From Thermoplasmatales archaeon (GTDB lineage Archaea; Thermoplasmatota; E2; DHVEG-1), in NCBI GenBank assembly GCA_020343515.1, contig CP070798.1:230258-269984 (forward strand): DNA of 39,727 bases. The letters are read 5' to 3'. Below the pieces are notes generated by a model, which saw only the letters and a program-made list of their open reading frames with translations, did not search any database and was not told the DNA's origin. A program made the translations under genes and the position numbers. This document shows, one piece after another, positions 8,393-17,528 of this stretch. Position 1 is the stretch's first letter. Each line of letters starts with the position of its first letter.

Positions 8393-9778
8393 GTGACTGG
8401 TGAGACAAAAATAGTAATCATTGGGTGTGGTGCGGGTGGTGGAACCACTGCACAATTTGCAAGGAAGACAGATAGAAAAGCAATTGTAACAATATTTGAA
8501 CGGGGTAAATATCCACAGTATTCCAAATGTGGTCTGCCGTATGTAATCTCTGGTAAAATTCCAGAGTTTAAGGAGCTGATTGAATTTTCAGAAGATTGGT
8601 TTGAAAAAGAACGTATAGATCTTTTTTTAGAGACAACTGTTGATGAAATTAATAAAAAAAATCATACTGTTTTTGCCAAAAAAGGAAATGAAAGAATAAA
8701 AAAAGAATTTGACAAGCTAATACTTGCAACAGGTGCCACACCGTCTATACCACCTATAAAAAATATCAAGAAGAATGGCGAGTTGATAAAAGGGGCTCAT
8801 GTTCTACGAACTATTGATGATGGAAAACTTATTTCTTCAGATATAAAAAAAGGAAAAAAGGCAACAATACTTGGAGCGGGGTTGATTGGCCTCGAGATGG
8901 TAGATGCTCTTTCCAAGAAAGAAATGGATATAACAGTAGTAGAGGCCCTTCCTGAGATATTAGGAAATGCGCTTGATAACGACATGTGTGAACCCACTCT
9001 CAGAGTGTTACAAGAAAAAACCACTTTGTATACAAATCATGTTGCAACAAAAGTAAGCGAAGAGCATGGAACACTAAGGCATGTTTTCATTAAAGACAAC
9101 AAGACAAATGAAGAAAAAGAATTAGAGACAGATGTTCTTGTGATTGCTGTAGGTACTAAGCCAAATGTTTCATTAGCAAAAAGCATTGGATGTAAACTTG
9201 GGGAAACAGGTAGGATAACCATAAATGAAAAATCTGAAACTTCTGTGAAAAACGTTTACGCTGTCGGTGATTGTACAGAATACAAGGATTTTGTCACACA
9301 AAAGGCTGTCGGTATTGGTCTTGGAAGTATAGTTGTAAGACAAGGGATTGCAGCTGGCGTAAATGCGGCTGGTGGCAATTACATTTTACCTAAGGGAGTG
9401 TTGCTGACGCGTACATCAGAGATTTTTGGAGTGGAAGTAGCTGCTGTTGGTCCAGTGAAAAATGCTTTTGAAAAAATGCCAGTTATATACGGTAAGTTTA
9501 AAGGTTCTTCACTTCCAGAGTATTTTCCAGGCGGAAATCCCATAACAATAAAGGTGGGTGTTCATGAAGAAACAGGTAGAATAGTGTCAGCCCAGGCAGT
9601 TGGAAGCAATGCAGCACAACGGGTTAACGTATTTGCCTGCGCTATTTTCAATGGTGCAAACGTTGAGGATGTAAAAAAATTGGAAACAGCATATGCGCCG
9701 CCTATCGCCCCTCCCCTAGATGCTTTGACGCTAGCCTGTGATGTTGCTTCTCTAAAACTTGCAAGAAAAAAGGATTGA
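8393..9778 (+). CDS. CoA-disulfide reductase / NADH oxidase-like flavoprotein
   Basis: The 461-residue protein belongs to the pyridine nucleotide-disulfide reductase superfamily. The FAD-binding GxGxxG is IIGCGAGGGTT (9-19). A single redox Cys (C46 in YSKCGLPY) replaces the usual CxxxxC pair, as in CoA-disulfide reductases, NADH oxidases and persulfide reductases. A second dinucleotide site is ILGAGLIGLE, and the FAD-contacting segment is VYAVGDCTE. A C-terminal dimerisation domain completes it. Expected reactions are NAD(P)H-dependent reduction of CoA disulfides, sulfur or O2, and the family cannot be resolved further by eye. The start is GTG at 8393 with a GGGGT SD upstream. Its stop lies two bases before mre11, so the three genes are probably co-transcribed. 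Confidence 0.85.
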   Translation: MTGETKIVIIGCGAGGGTTAQFARKTDRKAIVTIFERGKYPQYSKCGLPYVISGKIPEFKELIEFSEDWFEKERIDLFLETTVDEINKKNHTVFAKKGNERIKKEFDKLILATGATPSIPPIKNIKKNGELIKGAHVLRTIDDGKLISSDIKKGKKATILGAGLIGLEMVDALSKKEMDITVVEALPEILGNALDNDMCEPTLRVLQEKTTLYTNHVATKVSEEHGTLRHVFIKDNKTNEEKELETDVLVIAVGTKPNVSLAKSIGCKLGETGRITINEKSETSVKNVYAVGDCTEYKDFVTQKAVGIGLGSIVVRQGIAAGVNAAGGNYILPKGVLLTRTSEIFGVEVAAVGPVKNAFEKMPVIYGKFKGSSLPEYFPGGNPITIKVGVHEETGRIVSAQAVGSNAAQRVNVFACAIFNGANVEDVKKLETAYAPPIAPPLDALTLACDVASLKLARKKD

Positions 9779-9779
9779 T

Positions 9780-10916
9780 ATGAAGATTTTACATGTTGCC
9801 GATACACATCTTGGCTTTTCTGCCTATAGGAAGTTAACGGAAGATGGGAAGAATCAAAGGGAGGTTGATGTGTATGATGCGTTCAACCAATGCGTTGATT
9901 ATGCTGTGAAATCAAAGCCAGATCTTGTGCTTCACGCTGGTGACCTATTTGATTCAGTAAGACCTACTAATCGAGCCATCACGGTGGCCATTCAACAAAT
10001 TCTGCGTCTTTCACAGGAAAAAATACCTTTTGTAGTGATATCTGGGAACCATGAAACTCCAAAGCTTAAAGAAACCGGCAACATCCTTACTATCTTTGAA
10101 CACCTTGATTTTGTGTATCCAATATACAATAATGGTTACGAGACAATTTCTTTTGAAATAGATGACAAGAAAATAACAATTCATGCAATTTCTCAGTGTG
10201 GGACAAAAAAAGATTTTAACGACAATTTGAAAGAGGTGGATATCGACAGTTCTTCAGATTTTAACATTTTTATGGCCCATGGAGCGGTAACTGGAATAAA
10301 AGAATTCAAAATGAACGAGTTTAACGAACTATTTATTCCTACAAACACCTTCGCCAAGAATTTTGACTACATTGCCCTGGGTCATTACCATAAATATACT
10401 GAGCTAAGGAAAAACGCTTTTTACTCTGGTTCTACTGAGAATTTAACATTTTCAGATATTGGGGGTAAAAAAGGATTTTTAGAGATTGAACCGGATAAAA
10501 AAATGAGACATACCTTTATCGAAGTAAATACCCGTCCCATGATAGATGCTCCTTGTATTGATTGTTCAAATCTAAGCATTGAGGAAGTAGTAAAAAATAT
10601 AAAAGATACAATTAGAAAAATAGAGCCGAAGGGCAAAATATTCCGTATACGGTTAGTAAACATTCCATCTCACATCTATAGAGGAATTGATTTTAATCAG
10701 ATAAGGGATCTGAGCAAGGGATCTGTTCATTTTGAGATAAAATCAGATGTTTTAAAAGAAGAAGAGTCACAGATTAGCGAGAATTATAAGATAGAATCCA
10801 TAGCAGGTGAATTTGAAAAATATCTGAGGAAACAGCAACTCCCCGACAAAGAGGTGTTATTAAAACTTGGTTTAGAGTATATTCAAAAAGTGGAGTCGAA
10901 AGATGAGGGTAAATGA
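9780..10916 (+). CDS. mre11: DNA double-strand break repair nuclease Mre11
   Basis: From ATG 9780 (AGGAT a few bases upstream) the protein has 378 residues. All phosphodiesterase motifs are present: D8-T-H10, GDLFD with D55 near 54-58, N90-H91, H167 in MAHG, and GHYH with H202 and H204. A capping domain occupies roughly 230-330, and the C-terminal helices (about 340-375) should bind the base of the Rad50 coiled coil. Mre11 provides Mn2+-dependent endo- and exonuclease activity in the Mre11-Rad50 complex that processes DNA ends. Its stop overlaps the rad50 start in an ATGA arrangement. The herA and nurA genes often found beside this pair are not in the window. Confidence 0.96.
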   Translation: MKILHVADTHLGFSAYRKLTEDGKNQREVDVYDAFNQCVDYAVKSKPDLVLHAGDLFDSVRPTNRAITVAIQQILRLSQEKIPFVVISGNHETPKLKETGNILTIFEHLDFVYPIYNNGYETISFEIDDKKITIHAISQCGTKKDFNDNLKEVDIDSSSDFNIFMAHGAVTGIKEFKMNEFNELFIPTNTFAKNFDYIALGHYHKYTELRKNAFYSGSTENLTFSDIGGKKGFLEIEPDKKMRHTFIEVNTRPMIDAPCIDCSNLSIEEVVKNIKDTIRKIEPKGKIFRIRLVNIPSHIYRGIDFNQIRDLSKGSVHFEIKSDVLKEEESQISENYKIESIAGEFEKYLRKQQLPDKEVLLKLGLEYIQKVESKDEGK

Positions 10917-13018
10917 TATTGAAATCTCTTAGGTTGAAAAATTTTAGGAAATTCAAAGATTCATTAATAGAATTTCCAGATGGGGTAACAGGTGTAGTAG
11001 GGCTTAATGGAGCAGGTAAATCAACCATTTTTGAGGCTATAGCATGGGTGTTGTATGGTGCTGTTGCTGCAAGAACATCGGCTGATCAGATAAAAAGTGA
11101 AAACGCGGATCATAAGGATACATGTCGGGTTGAGCTTGGGTTTATTTTTGGAGACGATAGCTACAGAGTTGTAAGGGAGATGTCTGGAAAAAGTATGGTT
11201 ATATCTGCCTCTGCAACAGTTAATGGTAAGCTGGCAGCCGATGGAGCTGAAATAGTAAGCCGGTTCATTCAAAAAAAACTAGGCATGGATTTTAAATCGT
11301 TTTTTACCTCGATATTTGCCAAGCAAAAAGAATTGAACGCTTTATCTTCAATGAACCCAAGTGAGAGACGACCACTAATTCTTAGGATGCTAGGGATAAG
11401 CGCGCTTGATGAAATAATCGCAGAGATACATTCAGATATTAGAGGCAAAAAAGATATCATAGAAAAACTGGAGTTGGACCTTGCAGATGAAAAAGGTGAA
11501 AAAAAGGTTGAAAAATTCAAAAACGAGATAAAAGAGTCAGGGAAGAAAAAAGAGGGAGTGGCAGAAATTATCAAACAGATACAAAAGAATATGTTGGCCA
11601 TTGAAAAAAGGTCAAGCTTGTATAAGAAAGAATGCGATGGGAATAAGATCGAGTATGAAAAAATATGTAAGAGTAAAGAACAGCTCGATGAAAAAAAGAT
11701 ATTGTTTGACAAGAAGAAAAGATTGATTGAAGAAATAAAAAATCTAGAGTTGAAGATTGAAAAAAGGCAGGAAAATATTAAAGAGGAGGAGAAAAAGCTA
11801 AAGAAATTTGAAAATCTGGAACAAGAGCTAAAACTTCTTGAAAAACGTAGGTTTGAAAATAATGGACAATTGGAAACAGTATTGAAAAAAATAGAACAGA
11901 AGAAAATAATGGTTGGCCGCATCAGAGACGATGTTGAAGAGTTAAAGACAAAAAAAGGATCTGTAGAAAAAATAGGTCCATCTGCCAAATGTCCAACATG
12001 TGAAAGAATTTTAGGTGAACAATACAACAAACTGGTGGAAACCTATGGTAATGAGATAGCTGAGAAAAACAATAAAATTGTATCATTGCAGGAGGAAAGT
12101 AAAAAAGTAGAAATAGAATATGACCGCCTTTCTAAAGAACGGCAGGCTCTGCAAAAAAAGAATAGCTATCTACAGGGCAAATGGGTTGAAAAAGAAAAAA
12201 TAAACACGACAGTACATGATTTGTCTAAAGAGGTAGAAAAAGAAGAGAAGGATTTGGAAAACAAAAAAAACGAACTTTCAAAAATTATTACTATAAAATT
12301 TGATGAAAAAGAGTACTTAACGGTAAAGGAAAAGGTTGATACATGTTATAAAAATTATCAAATATCGCTTGATGCACTCAATGAAATAAGGACTAAGTTG
12401 GAAAAACTTAAGCTAGACCAAGAGAAAAAAGAAGGAGAAAAAAATCTTGTTGTTCAACATATTAAAAACCTGGAACAGAAAATAGAGGCGCAACATGGAA
12501 TCATTAAAAAAATAAAAATAGAAAGCAAAAATCTGCAGCATATAAAAATGTTAGACGAGATCATGTCCTCATTCAGAACCTATCTGATTTCTCAGATAAG
12601 ACCAACACTATCTTTATATGCATCAGAGCTGTTTGATCAACTTACTAACGGGAAATACTCTGAAATAGAACTTGATGAAAACTATAACCTCATTGTATTT
12701 GACAATGGAGCGCCATACAACATTGAGCGTTTCTCAGGGGGGGAAGAGGACCTCGCAAATCTGTGTATCCGGCTTGCAATATCTGAAGTTATTACTGAAA
12801 AAGCAGGTAGCATATTTAATTTTATAATTCTCGATGAAATCTTTGGATCTCAAGACAACATAAGAAAACAAAACATCATAAAAGCATTAAGCAGATTTTC
12901 CTCAAAATTCAGACAGATATTTCTTATAACCCATGTAGAGGAGATTAAAAACTTTATGGAAAATGCAATTACAGTTTCTGAAGAAGAAAATGGGGAAAGT
13001 AAAATAAGAATAGAATGA
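10913..13018 (+). CDS. rad50: DNA double-strand break repair ATPase Rad50
   Basis: The 701-residue SMC-like ATPase has Walker A in VGLNGAGKST (K36), a long coiled coil interrupted by the zinc hook C360-P-T-C363, the ABC signature FSGGEED (S608-G609-G610-E611), and Walker B FIILDE (D641-E642) followed by the D-loop region. The zinc hook joins two Rad50 molecules through a shared Zn2+. The protein is shorter than the roughly 880-residue Pyrococcus enzyme, and the difference is in the coiled-coil arms. It partners with the Mre11 encoded immediately upstream in end resection and tethering. Translation is coupled through the four-base overlap, with GAGGGT as SD inside mre11. Confidence 0.96.
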   Translation: MILKSLRLKNFRKFKDSLIEFPDGVTGVVGLNGAGKSTIFEAIAWVLYGAVAARTSADQIKSENADHKDTCRVELGFIFGDDSYRVVREMSGKSMVISASATVNGKLAADGAEIVSRFIQKKLGMDFKSFFTSIFAKQKELNALSSMNPSERRPLILRMLGISALDEIIAEIHSDIRGKKDIIEKLELDLADEKGEKKVEKFKNEIKESGKKKEGVAEIIKQIQKNMLAIEKRSSLYKKECDGNKIEYEKICKSKEQLDEKKILFDKKKRLIEEIKNLELKIEKRQENIKEEEKKLKKFENLEQELKLLEKRRFENNGQLETVLKKIEQKKIMVGRIRDDVEELKTKKGSVEKIGPSAKCPTCERILGEQYNKLVETYGNEIAEKNNKIVSLQEESKKVEIEYDRLSKERQALQKKNSYLQGKWVEKEKINTTVHDLSKEVEKEEKDLENKKNELSKIITIKFDEKEYLTVKEKVDTCYKNYQISLDALNEIRTKLEKLKLDQEKKEGEKNLVVQHIKNLEQKIEAQHGIIKKIKIESKNLQHIKMLDEIMSSFRTYLISQIRPTLSLYASELFDQLTNGKYSEIELDENYNLIVFDNGAPYNIERFSGGEEDLANLCIRLAISEVITEKAGSIFNFIILDEIFGSQDNIRKQNIIKALSRFSSKFRQIFLITHVEEIKNFMENAITVSEEENGESKIRIE

Positions 13019-13104
13019 AGGATTTAATTTTAACTTTAACCTGCGAAGTTGGCTGTTTGAACAGTTTCCGTATGCGTTCCCGATACTGAGGAAAATATTG
13101 GAGC

Positions 13105-13117
13105 TATAGATATAAAC
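13105..13117 (+). promoter_or_regulatory. Possible promoter for the structured RNA region
   Basis: TATAGATATAAAC lies in the gap after rad50. A start about 25 bases downstream would fall in the pyrimidine-only run at 13123-13151, just before the two hairpins. No measurement supports its use. Confidence 0.3.
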
Positions 13118-13122
13118 TTAAA

Positions 13123-13297
13123 TTCTCTCTTCTCTCTCTTTTTTCCTTTCCATATACTAAACTACACTCCTTCCTTTATTCTATAGGAGGAGAGGGGATT
13201 TTAAAATATAAGGTGATGAGGCGAAGATTACATCAAATTTTATATTTCGGGAGGAGGAAATGAAAAAGAATAACCTCCAAAGTAATCTTACGCCTCA
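13123..13297 (+). ncRNA. Candidate structured RNA between rad50 and the B12 radical SAM gene
   Basis: This part of the 420-base gap is more structured than other gaps here. It begins with 29 pyrimidines in a row. Hairpin 1 pairs CTCCTTCCT (13167-13175) with AGGAGGAG (13185-13192), leaving one bulged T. Hairpin 2 pairs 13217-13231 with 13282-13297 as 15 pairs with a single bulged A (13290). In its loop GGAGG (13250-13254) can pair with CCTCC (13274-13278). An SD-like GGGAGGAGG precedes an ATG at 13260 that opens a 14-codon frame ending at 13304. The element could be an independent small RNA, a leader-peptide-like control or an unusual regulatory hairpin. Its strand is not certain. Confidence 0.45.
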
Positions 13298-13304
13298 AAT
13301 GTAA
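13260..13304 (+). CDS. Possible 14-residue mini-ORF in the hairpin
   Basis: ATG at 13260 follows a strong SD-like GGGAGGAGGAA and opens the peptide MKKNNLQSNLTPQM before TAA at 13302-13304. The SD lies in the loop, and the downstream stem arm lies inside the coding part, so translation and folding would exclude each other. The peptide is too short to judge for coding bias, and the downstream gene has its own TATA box, so this may be chance. Confidence 0.25.
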   Translation: MKKNNLQSNLTPQM

Positions 13305-13380
13305 CAACTATTAATTATCCTTAATAATACTTTCGCTTCAATTCAATAAATTACCATTCTTTCTCATTCCCTGAGGAGCA

Positions 13381-13396
13381 TTTATATATTATATAT
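13381..13396 (+). promoter_or_regulatory. TATA box of the B12-binding radical SAM gene
   Basis: TTTATATATTATATAT lies about 50 bases before the ATG at 13439. A start around 13410 would leave a leader of about 30 bases containing GAAGGCG. This promoter lies downstream of the hairpins, so the hairpins are probably not in this gene's leader. Confidence 0.5.
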
Positions 13397-13438
13397 CATA
13401 TGATCTTATAAAATATGTATAGAAGGCGAATATAGTAA

Positions 13439-14875
13439 ATGAAATTTCTTCTTATTAGACCTGGGGATCGGGAAAGCGATAAAAAACATTTAACGCTTGA
13501 ACCATCAACCGTCCCACCCTTAGGTTTGCTCTACTTAGGAGCGGCATTAGAACAACATGGCCATAACGTTGAAATCCTAGATTATTATATGGAGAACTTA
13601 TCAAGAGAAAAACTGAAAAATACTTTGTTGTCATCAGATGCTGTGGGGATGACTATCTGTACTGAAGACTTCAAACCCCACAGAGATATCTCAAGGATGA
13701 TCAAAGACCTGGATCCTGATATTCCATTGATAATCGGGGGGCCACATTGTACATATGTCAAAGAACGTTCTCTACAGGATATTCCCCTTGCAAATATTAG
13801 TGTTGTAGGTGAGGGAGAACATGTGATTCTTGATCTAGCAAGTTTTTTACAGGGAAAGAAAAACCTGGCTAATATTCAAGGCATCCACTACAGAAACAAT
13901 GGATCTATCACTTCAGGCAAACCACTGCAGGTAATCAATAACTTAGATGATGTGCCGTTTCCCGCGCGTCATCTCACTGAGAAATATGAATATGGTGATT
14001 TTCCCTTTGGTTTTCAACTGAAGAAGAAGGTGACTTCAACGATTACCAGCCGAGGATGCCCGTTTCACTGTAGATTTTGTACAAGATATGCTAATGTGGT
14101 TGATGGATGGGGATTTAGACAAAGGTCAGCCCGGAATATTTTACAAGAATTTGCAGAAATCGATGAGAAATATCACTCAATAAATATTGTCGATGATACC
14201 TTCCTAGCTGATAAGAAACGAGCTCATAAAATATTTGATGGGCTTATCGAAATGGGAAGGGAGCTTGAACTGGTGATTCATGGTGCACGAGTTGACTCGG
14301 CAGATAAAGAACTTTATCAGAAAATGAAGAAAGCAGGCGTCAAATATATCTACTTCGGACTTGAATCAGGAAATCAGGATGTTCTCGATTATTATAACAA
14401 GAACATAACTTTATCCCAAATTAAACAAGCAGTTAATTTAAGTAGGAAAATGAATTTTATAACAATAGGAAACTTCATATTCGGTGCTCCTATGGAGACG
14501 AAGGAGCATATTGAGAATACCATAAAATTCGCATGTTCTTTACCTCTTGATATCGCTGGTTTTGGACCGTTAATATACATCCTGGGATCTGAGTTATGGA
14601 ATGAAGCGGTGGAAAGCAAGAAAATATCAAAAGATATGGACGTGGTCTTTGCTGATTCAGAGAAAGGACTTGGAAATTTCACCAAGAAAGAACTAATAGA
14701 GTACACGATTATTGCATTTCAACGATTTTACTACAGACCCTCATATCTACTTAGTCAAATTTATAGAAGTATTTCACGAAATGACTATAGTCTATTATTT
14801 TATGGGTTGAAACTTCTTTTTTCGCTAAAAAAAGAATTGTCTATTATTCCAAAGATTCATATAAATGGAAATTAA
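13439..14875 (+). CDS. B12-binding-domain radical SAM protein
   Basis: The 478-residue protein has an N-terminal cobalamin-binding-like Rossmann domain (about 1-140, with PPLGLLYLGAALEQHGH and IIGGPHCTYV). A radical SAM domain follows, with the cluster motif C207-PFH-C211-RF-C214 in TSRGCPFHCRFC. Further conserved parts are NIVDDTF (about 246-252), YFGLESG and a C-terminal helical extension. This layout belongs to the large B12-dependent radical SAM class (BchE/HpnJ-like), which performs methylations, cyclisations and related chemistry on lipids or metabolites. The substrate cannot be told from sequence. It is followed by a secreted protein gene with a separate start 93 bases away, so no pathway context is evident. 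Confidence 0.85.
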   Translation: MKFLLIRPGDRESDKKHLTLEPSTVPPLGLLYLGAALEQHGHNVEILDYYMENLSREKLKNTLLSSDAVGMTICTEDFKPHRDISRMIKDLDPDIPLIIGGPHCTYVKERSLQDIPLANISVVGEGEHVILDLASFLQGKKNLANIQGIHYRNNGSITSGKPLQVINNLDDVPFPARHLTEKYEYGDFPFGFQLKKKVTSTITSRGCPFHCRFCTRYANVVDGWGFRQRSARNILQEFAEIDEKYHSINIVDDTFLADKKRAHKIFDGLIEMGRELELVIHGARVDSADKELYQKMKKAGVKYIYFGLESGNQDVLDYYNKNITLSQIKQAVNLSRKMNFITIGNFIFGAPMETKEHIENTIKFACSLPLDIAGFGPLIYILGSELWNEAVESKKISKDMDVVFADSEKGLGNFTKKELIEYTIIAFQRFYYRPSYLLSQIYRSISRNDYSLLFYGLKLLFSLKKELSIIPKIHINGN

Positions 14876-14968
14876 AGCAAACAACCTACCATTCAGAAGT
14901 TGAATCGTGGGAAGGTTGTAATACATTTGGAATTTGAGTTCAACTCAAGAACCATGTGACTTAGGTGT

Positions 14969-16153
14969 ATGAAAATGAATGATAAGAAATACCTTACAGT
15001 TGCTGCAATTCTCTTTTTTATTAGCTTGAGTGTTGTTTCATCAAGTGGTACTACAGCTATAAAACATTCTATTATGCCAAACTTCTATGGTAACACCTTG
15101 TATGTAGGTGGCGATGGTCCGGGGAACTACTCTAGGATTCAGGATGCAATTGATAATGCAAGCGATGGGATTACGGTTTTTGTCTATAACGGGACATATT
15201 ATGAAAATATATTGATCAATAAACAAATAGTTCTTAAGGGCGAAAATAAATATAATACTACTATTAACGGCCTAAGAAATGACGATACAGTAACTATAAC
15301 TTCTGCTAAGGTAATAGTGACAAGATTTAAAATAACAAATAGTAGCAATGATATAGAATCGGCATGGTGGAAAGCTGGAATAAGGGTTATAGGTTCTCAC
15401 ATCACTATTGACGATAATATAATATCAGACAATTTACTTGGAATATTTTGTAAGCAGGTAAAAAATCTGACAATTGTCAATAACATTTTTGAAAATGATG
15501 GCCTCAATTTCTATCCATATGATGGAGAAAATCTAAGGCCACCTCTAATAATAGAGCATTTCATACATACAATACAAAACAACACGGTGAATGGAAAACC
15601 TCTTTTATATTACGCGAATCAGGAGGATTTCGAAGTTCCATCTAATGTAGGTCAACTAATAGCTGTTAACTGCACAAAGATGAAAATTAGAAATTCATCC
15701 TTCTCGAACACAGACTTTATGGTTCTTATGGTTTTTTGCTCTGATTGCATAATCGAAAACTCGACTTTTATGAATAATGACGGAGTATTCAGTCTATTAG
15801 CATCTGATAATAATACTATCGAATTTAATAATATGTCAAACAATTTACATGGAATACTTCTGGATTACTATTCAAAGAATAATAGAATTCATCATAACCA
15901 CATCTCAAATAATATATACTGTGGGGCAATATGTGAATATCTCTCGAACTGGAACCAGATTTATTGCAACAATTTCATAAACAACCAAAAGAATGCTCAT
16001 TTCATCTTGCTATCATTATACAATAAATGGCATGCAAACTATTGGGATAAACCACGAGTGTTACCACATCTTATTACTGGAGTACCTGGATTATTTATTA
16101 CCTGTTGGTTCAATATAGATTGGTATCCAGCACAAGAACCATATGACATTTAG
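14969..16153 (+). CDS. Secreted right-handed beta-helix (NosD-like) protein
   Basis: The 394-residue protein starts with a signal peptide (about 7-28). Next comes YVGGDGPGNYSRIQDAIDNA (about 45-65), the usual entrance of archaeal parallel beta-helix proteins, and then many Asn-rich turns such as NNTIEFNNMSNN and NRIHHNHISNN. The C-terminal part contains WHANYWDKPR, a recurring ending in NosD/pectin-lyase-fold proteins of these archaea. Such helices bind glycans or act as surface structural proteins, and catalytic residues cannot be named. There is no membrane anchor, so it should be released or held non-covalently. The start ATG at 14969 is preceded by TTAGGTGT. It resembles the N-terminal domain of the gene at 26976-29147. 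Confidence 0.8.
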   Translation: MKMNDKKYLTVAAILFFISLSVVSSSGTTAIKHSIMPNFYGNTLYVGGDGPGNYSRIQDAIDNASDGITVFVYNGTYYENILINKQIVLKGENKYNTTINGLRNDDTVTITSAKVIVTRFKITNSSNDIESAWWKAGIRVIGSHITIDDNIISDNLLGIFCKQVKNLTIVNNIFENDGLNFYPYDGENLRPPLIIEHFIHTIQNNTVNGKPLLYYANQEDFEVPSNVGQLIAVNCTKMKIRNSSFSNTDFMVLMVFCSDCIIENSTFMNNDGVFSLLASDNNTIEFNNMSNNLHGILLDYYSKNNRIHHNHISNNIYCGAICEYLSNWNQIYCNNFINNQKNAHFILLSLYNKWHANYWDKPRVLPHLITGVPGLFITCWFNIDWYPAQEPYDI

Positions 16154-16328
16154 AATATCAGTAATTATCTGAAAAAATCCATTTAAATTAATTTTTTATT
16201 CAATGAAGGATACTTAAGAGAAATATCATCTTTTCTGGATTACGACCTCCCAATAACGCTAATCTACAAATCTAAGAATATAGCGAATAATTACAATAGG
16301 AACGGATTCATTTATTAGAAAAAGTAGT

Positions 16329-16349
16329 AGATTCTCTTTTAGAGAATCT
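16329..16349 (-). terminator. Hairpin with T-rich flank between convergent genes
   Basis: AGATTCTCT (16329-16337) and AGAGAATCT (16341-16349) form a perfect nine-pair stem with a three-base loop. On the - strand it follows the coiled-coil gene, and a TTTTT run comes a few bases later. It may end that transcript. Archaeal termination normally relies on T runs, so the hairpin could be incidental. Confidence 0.4.
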
Positions 16350-16392
16350 GAGGTTGCTCGATTAAATGTAGGCTTTTTATTTAACTCCACAC

Positions 16393-17334
16393 TTATTTTT
16401 TAAACCGTATTTTTTTCTTACGTTTCTTTTTTACTTCTTTTTTTTCTGGCGTTGTTGGAGGTTCTTCGGGCATCTTTTCTGGCATTGGACTTGATTTTGT
16501 TGTCTTACGTAAATGATCCACAGAACTAAACAGCTTGGTGAAGAGTTCTTCGTTAGAATCAAACCATTCCTGCCATCCTTTTACTTCTTCGTTTAGTCTT
16601 TTATTCTCGCTCTCTGTTTCTTCGTAGAGTCTAAATAACTTTGTGAGCCTTTCTTTCTCTTTTTCATATTCTTCCGAGACTTCTTCAAATCTCGTTTTAA
16701 ACTCTTCGAATTTTTCCATTGGTTTTAACTCTTCGACTTGAGCTTCCAGTGATTCTATTGTTTCATCTTTCGCGTTTAACTCATTCCTCAAACCATGTAT
16801 TGTTTCTTCCAAGCGATTTCGCATGTCATCAAATTCCTTTATTCTTTGTCTAGATTCTTCCAATTGTTGAAATTCCTGTTCTTTCTCTTCCAATTTCTGG
16901 GTTAATGTGGTTATTCTAGCAGTGGAATCCTCTTCAAATTGTTTTTTAGAACGATCAGTTTCTTTTAATCTTTCCTCTACTTCTAACACTCTTTTCTCCT
17001 GTAAAGATAACTCCTCTTCTTGATTTTTGTAGGCATCCCAAAGCTTAACAAGTCTTTCTTTTTCTTTTTCTAATTCTTCACTGTATTTCCTAGCCCCTTT
17101 TGCTGCTTCTTCCCTTAGACGTTCTGCATCTGAAAGACGATCTTCAAAATTTTGAATCATGCTATTAAATTTATTTACGCCGTCCAAATTCAATACATTT
17201 TGGATTTTAGCTAACTCCTCCATACCTTTAGTAAACGAACTTTTAATGGAATCGATTTCATTTGAAGCTTGTTGTAATCTCTCCATAAAAGTGTTTGCAT
17301 GCTTCACTTCTGATTCATTATTTTCTTCAGCCAT
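16393..17334 (-). CDS. Long coiled-coil protein of unknown function
   Basis: From ATG 17334 (GGAGG at 17342-17346, seven bases away) the protein has 313 residues. Residues of about 15-275 are almost pure heptad-type helix rich in Glu, Lys, Leu and Gln, interrupted by small breaks near 95 and 210 where the similar motifs ERLVKLWDAYKNQEEE and ERLTKLFRLYEETESE repeat. A Pro-rich linker (PEKMPEEPPTTPEKK) leads to a very basic C-terminal tail. There is no membrane segment. The gene is head to head with the ArvABC operon across a 194-base divergent promoter region. It could be a structural or scaffolding partner, but no family was recognised. Confidence 0.7.
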   Translation of the reverse strand: MAEENNESEVKHANTFMERLQQASNEIDSIKSSFTKGMEELAKIQNVLNLDGVNKFNSMIQNFEDRLSDAERLREEAAKGARKYSEELEKEKERLVKLWDAYKNQEEELSLQEKRVLEVEERLKETDRSKKQFEEDSTARITTLTQKLEEKEQEFQQLEESRQRIKEFDDMRNRLEETIHGLRNELNAKDETIESLEAQVEELKPMEKFEEFKTRFEEVSEEYEKEKERLTKLFRLYEETESENKRLNEEVKGWQEWFDSNEELFTKLFSSVDHLRKTTKSSPMPEKMPEEPPTTPEKKEVKKKRKKKIRFKK

Positions 17335-17381
17335 AATAATGCCTCCTCGCAAAATTTTAATGTGAAGAGAATGAACTTGTC

Positions 17382-17390
17382 TATATTTAA
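17382..17390 (-). promoter_or_regulatory. TATA box of the coiled-coil gene
   Basis: On the - strand this reads TTAAATATA, about 50 bases before the ATG at 17334. A transcript starting near 17360 would just include the GGAGG site. It lies in the shared divergent region with the ArvA promoter. Confidence 0.45.
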
Positions 17391-17478
17391 GGGTTATTAT
17401 TTATCTAACAATACTCCAACAGGTATTTATGATTTTAGGTGTAATTTAGAATCAAACCACTAAACTAATAAACCATAA

Positions 17479-17486
17479 TTAATATA
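17479..17486 (+). promoter_or_regulatory. TATA box and SD of the Arv/Oap operon
   Basis: TTAATATA predicts a start near 17509. The short leader then contains AGGAGG (17514-17519), nine bases before the ATG at 17529. Confidence 0.45.
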
Positions 17487-17528
17487 CTATTTTCTAGATT
17501 TGACCTAGTTGCTAGGAGGAATATTGGG

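Noticed and set aside
11269-12030. Long open frame antisense to rad50
   Set aside because: It mirrors the Lys/Glu-rich coiled-coil codons of rad50. The antisense product is Ser/Phe-rich low complexity, with no start signal.
13213-13300. GTGATGA at 13213-13219 resembles a C box, suggesting a C/D guide RNA
   Set aside because: No D box (CTGA) follows at the usual distance of 50-60 bases. The nearest CTGA is about 150 bases away at about 13370.
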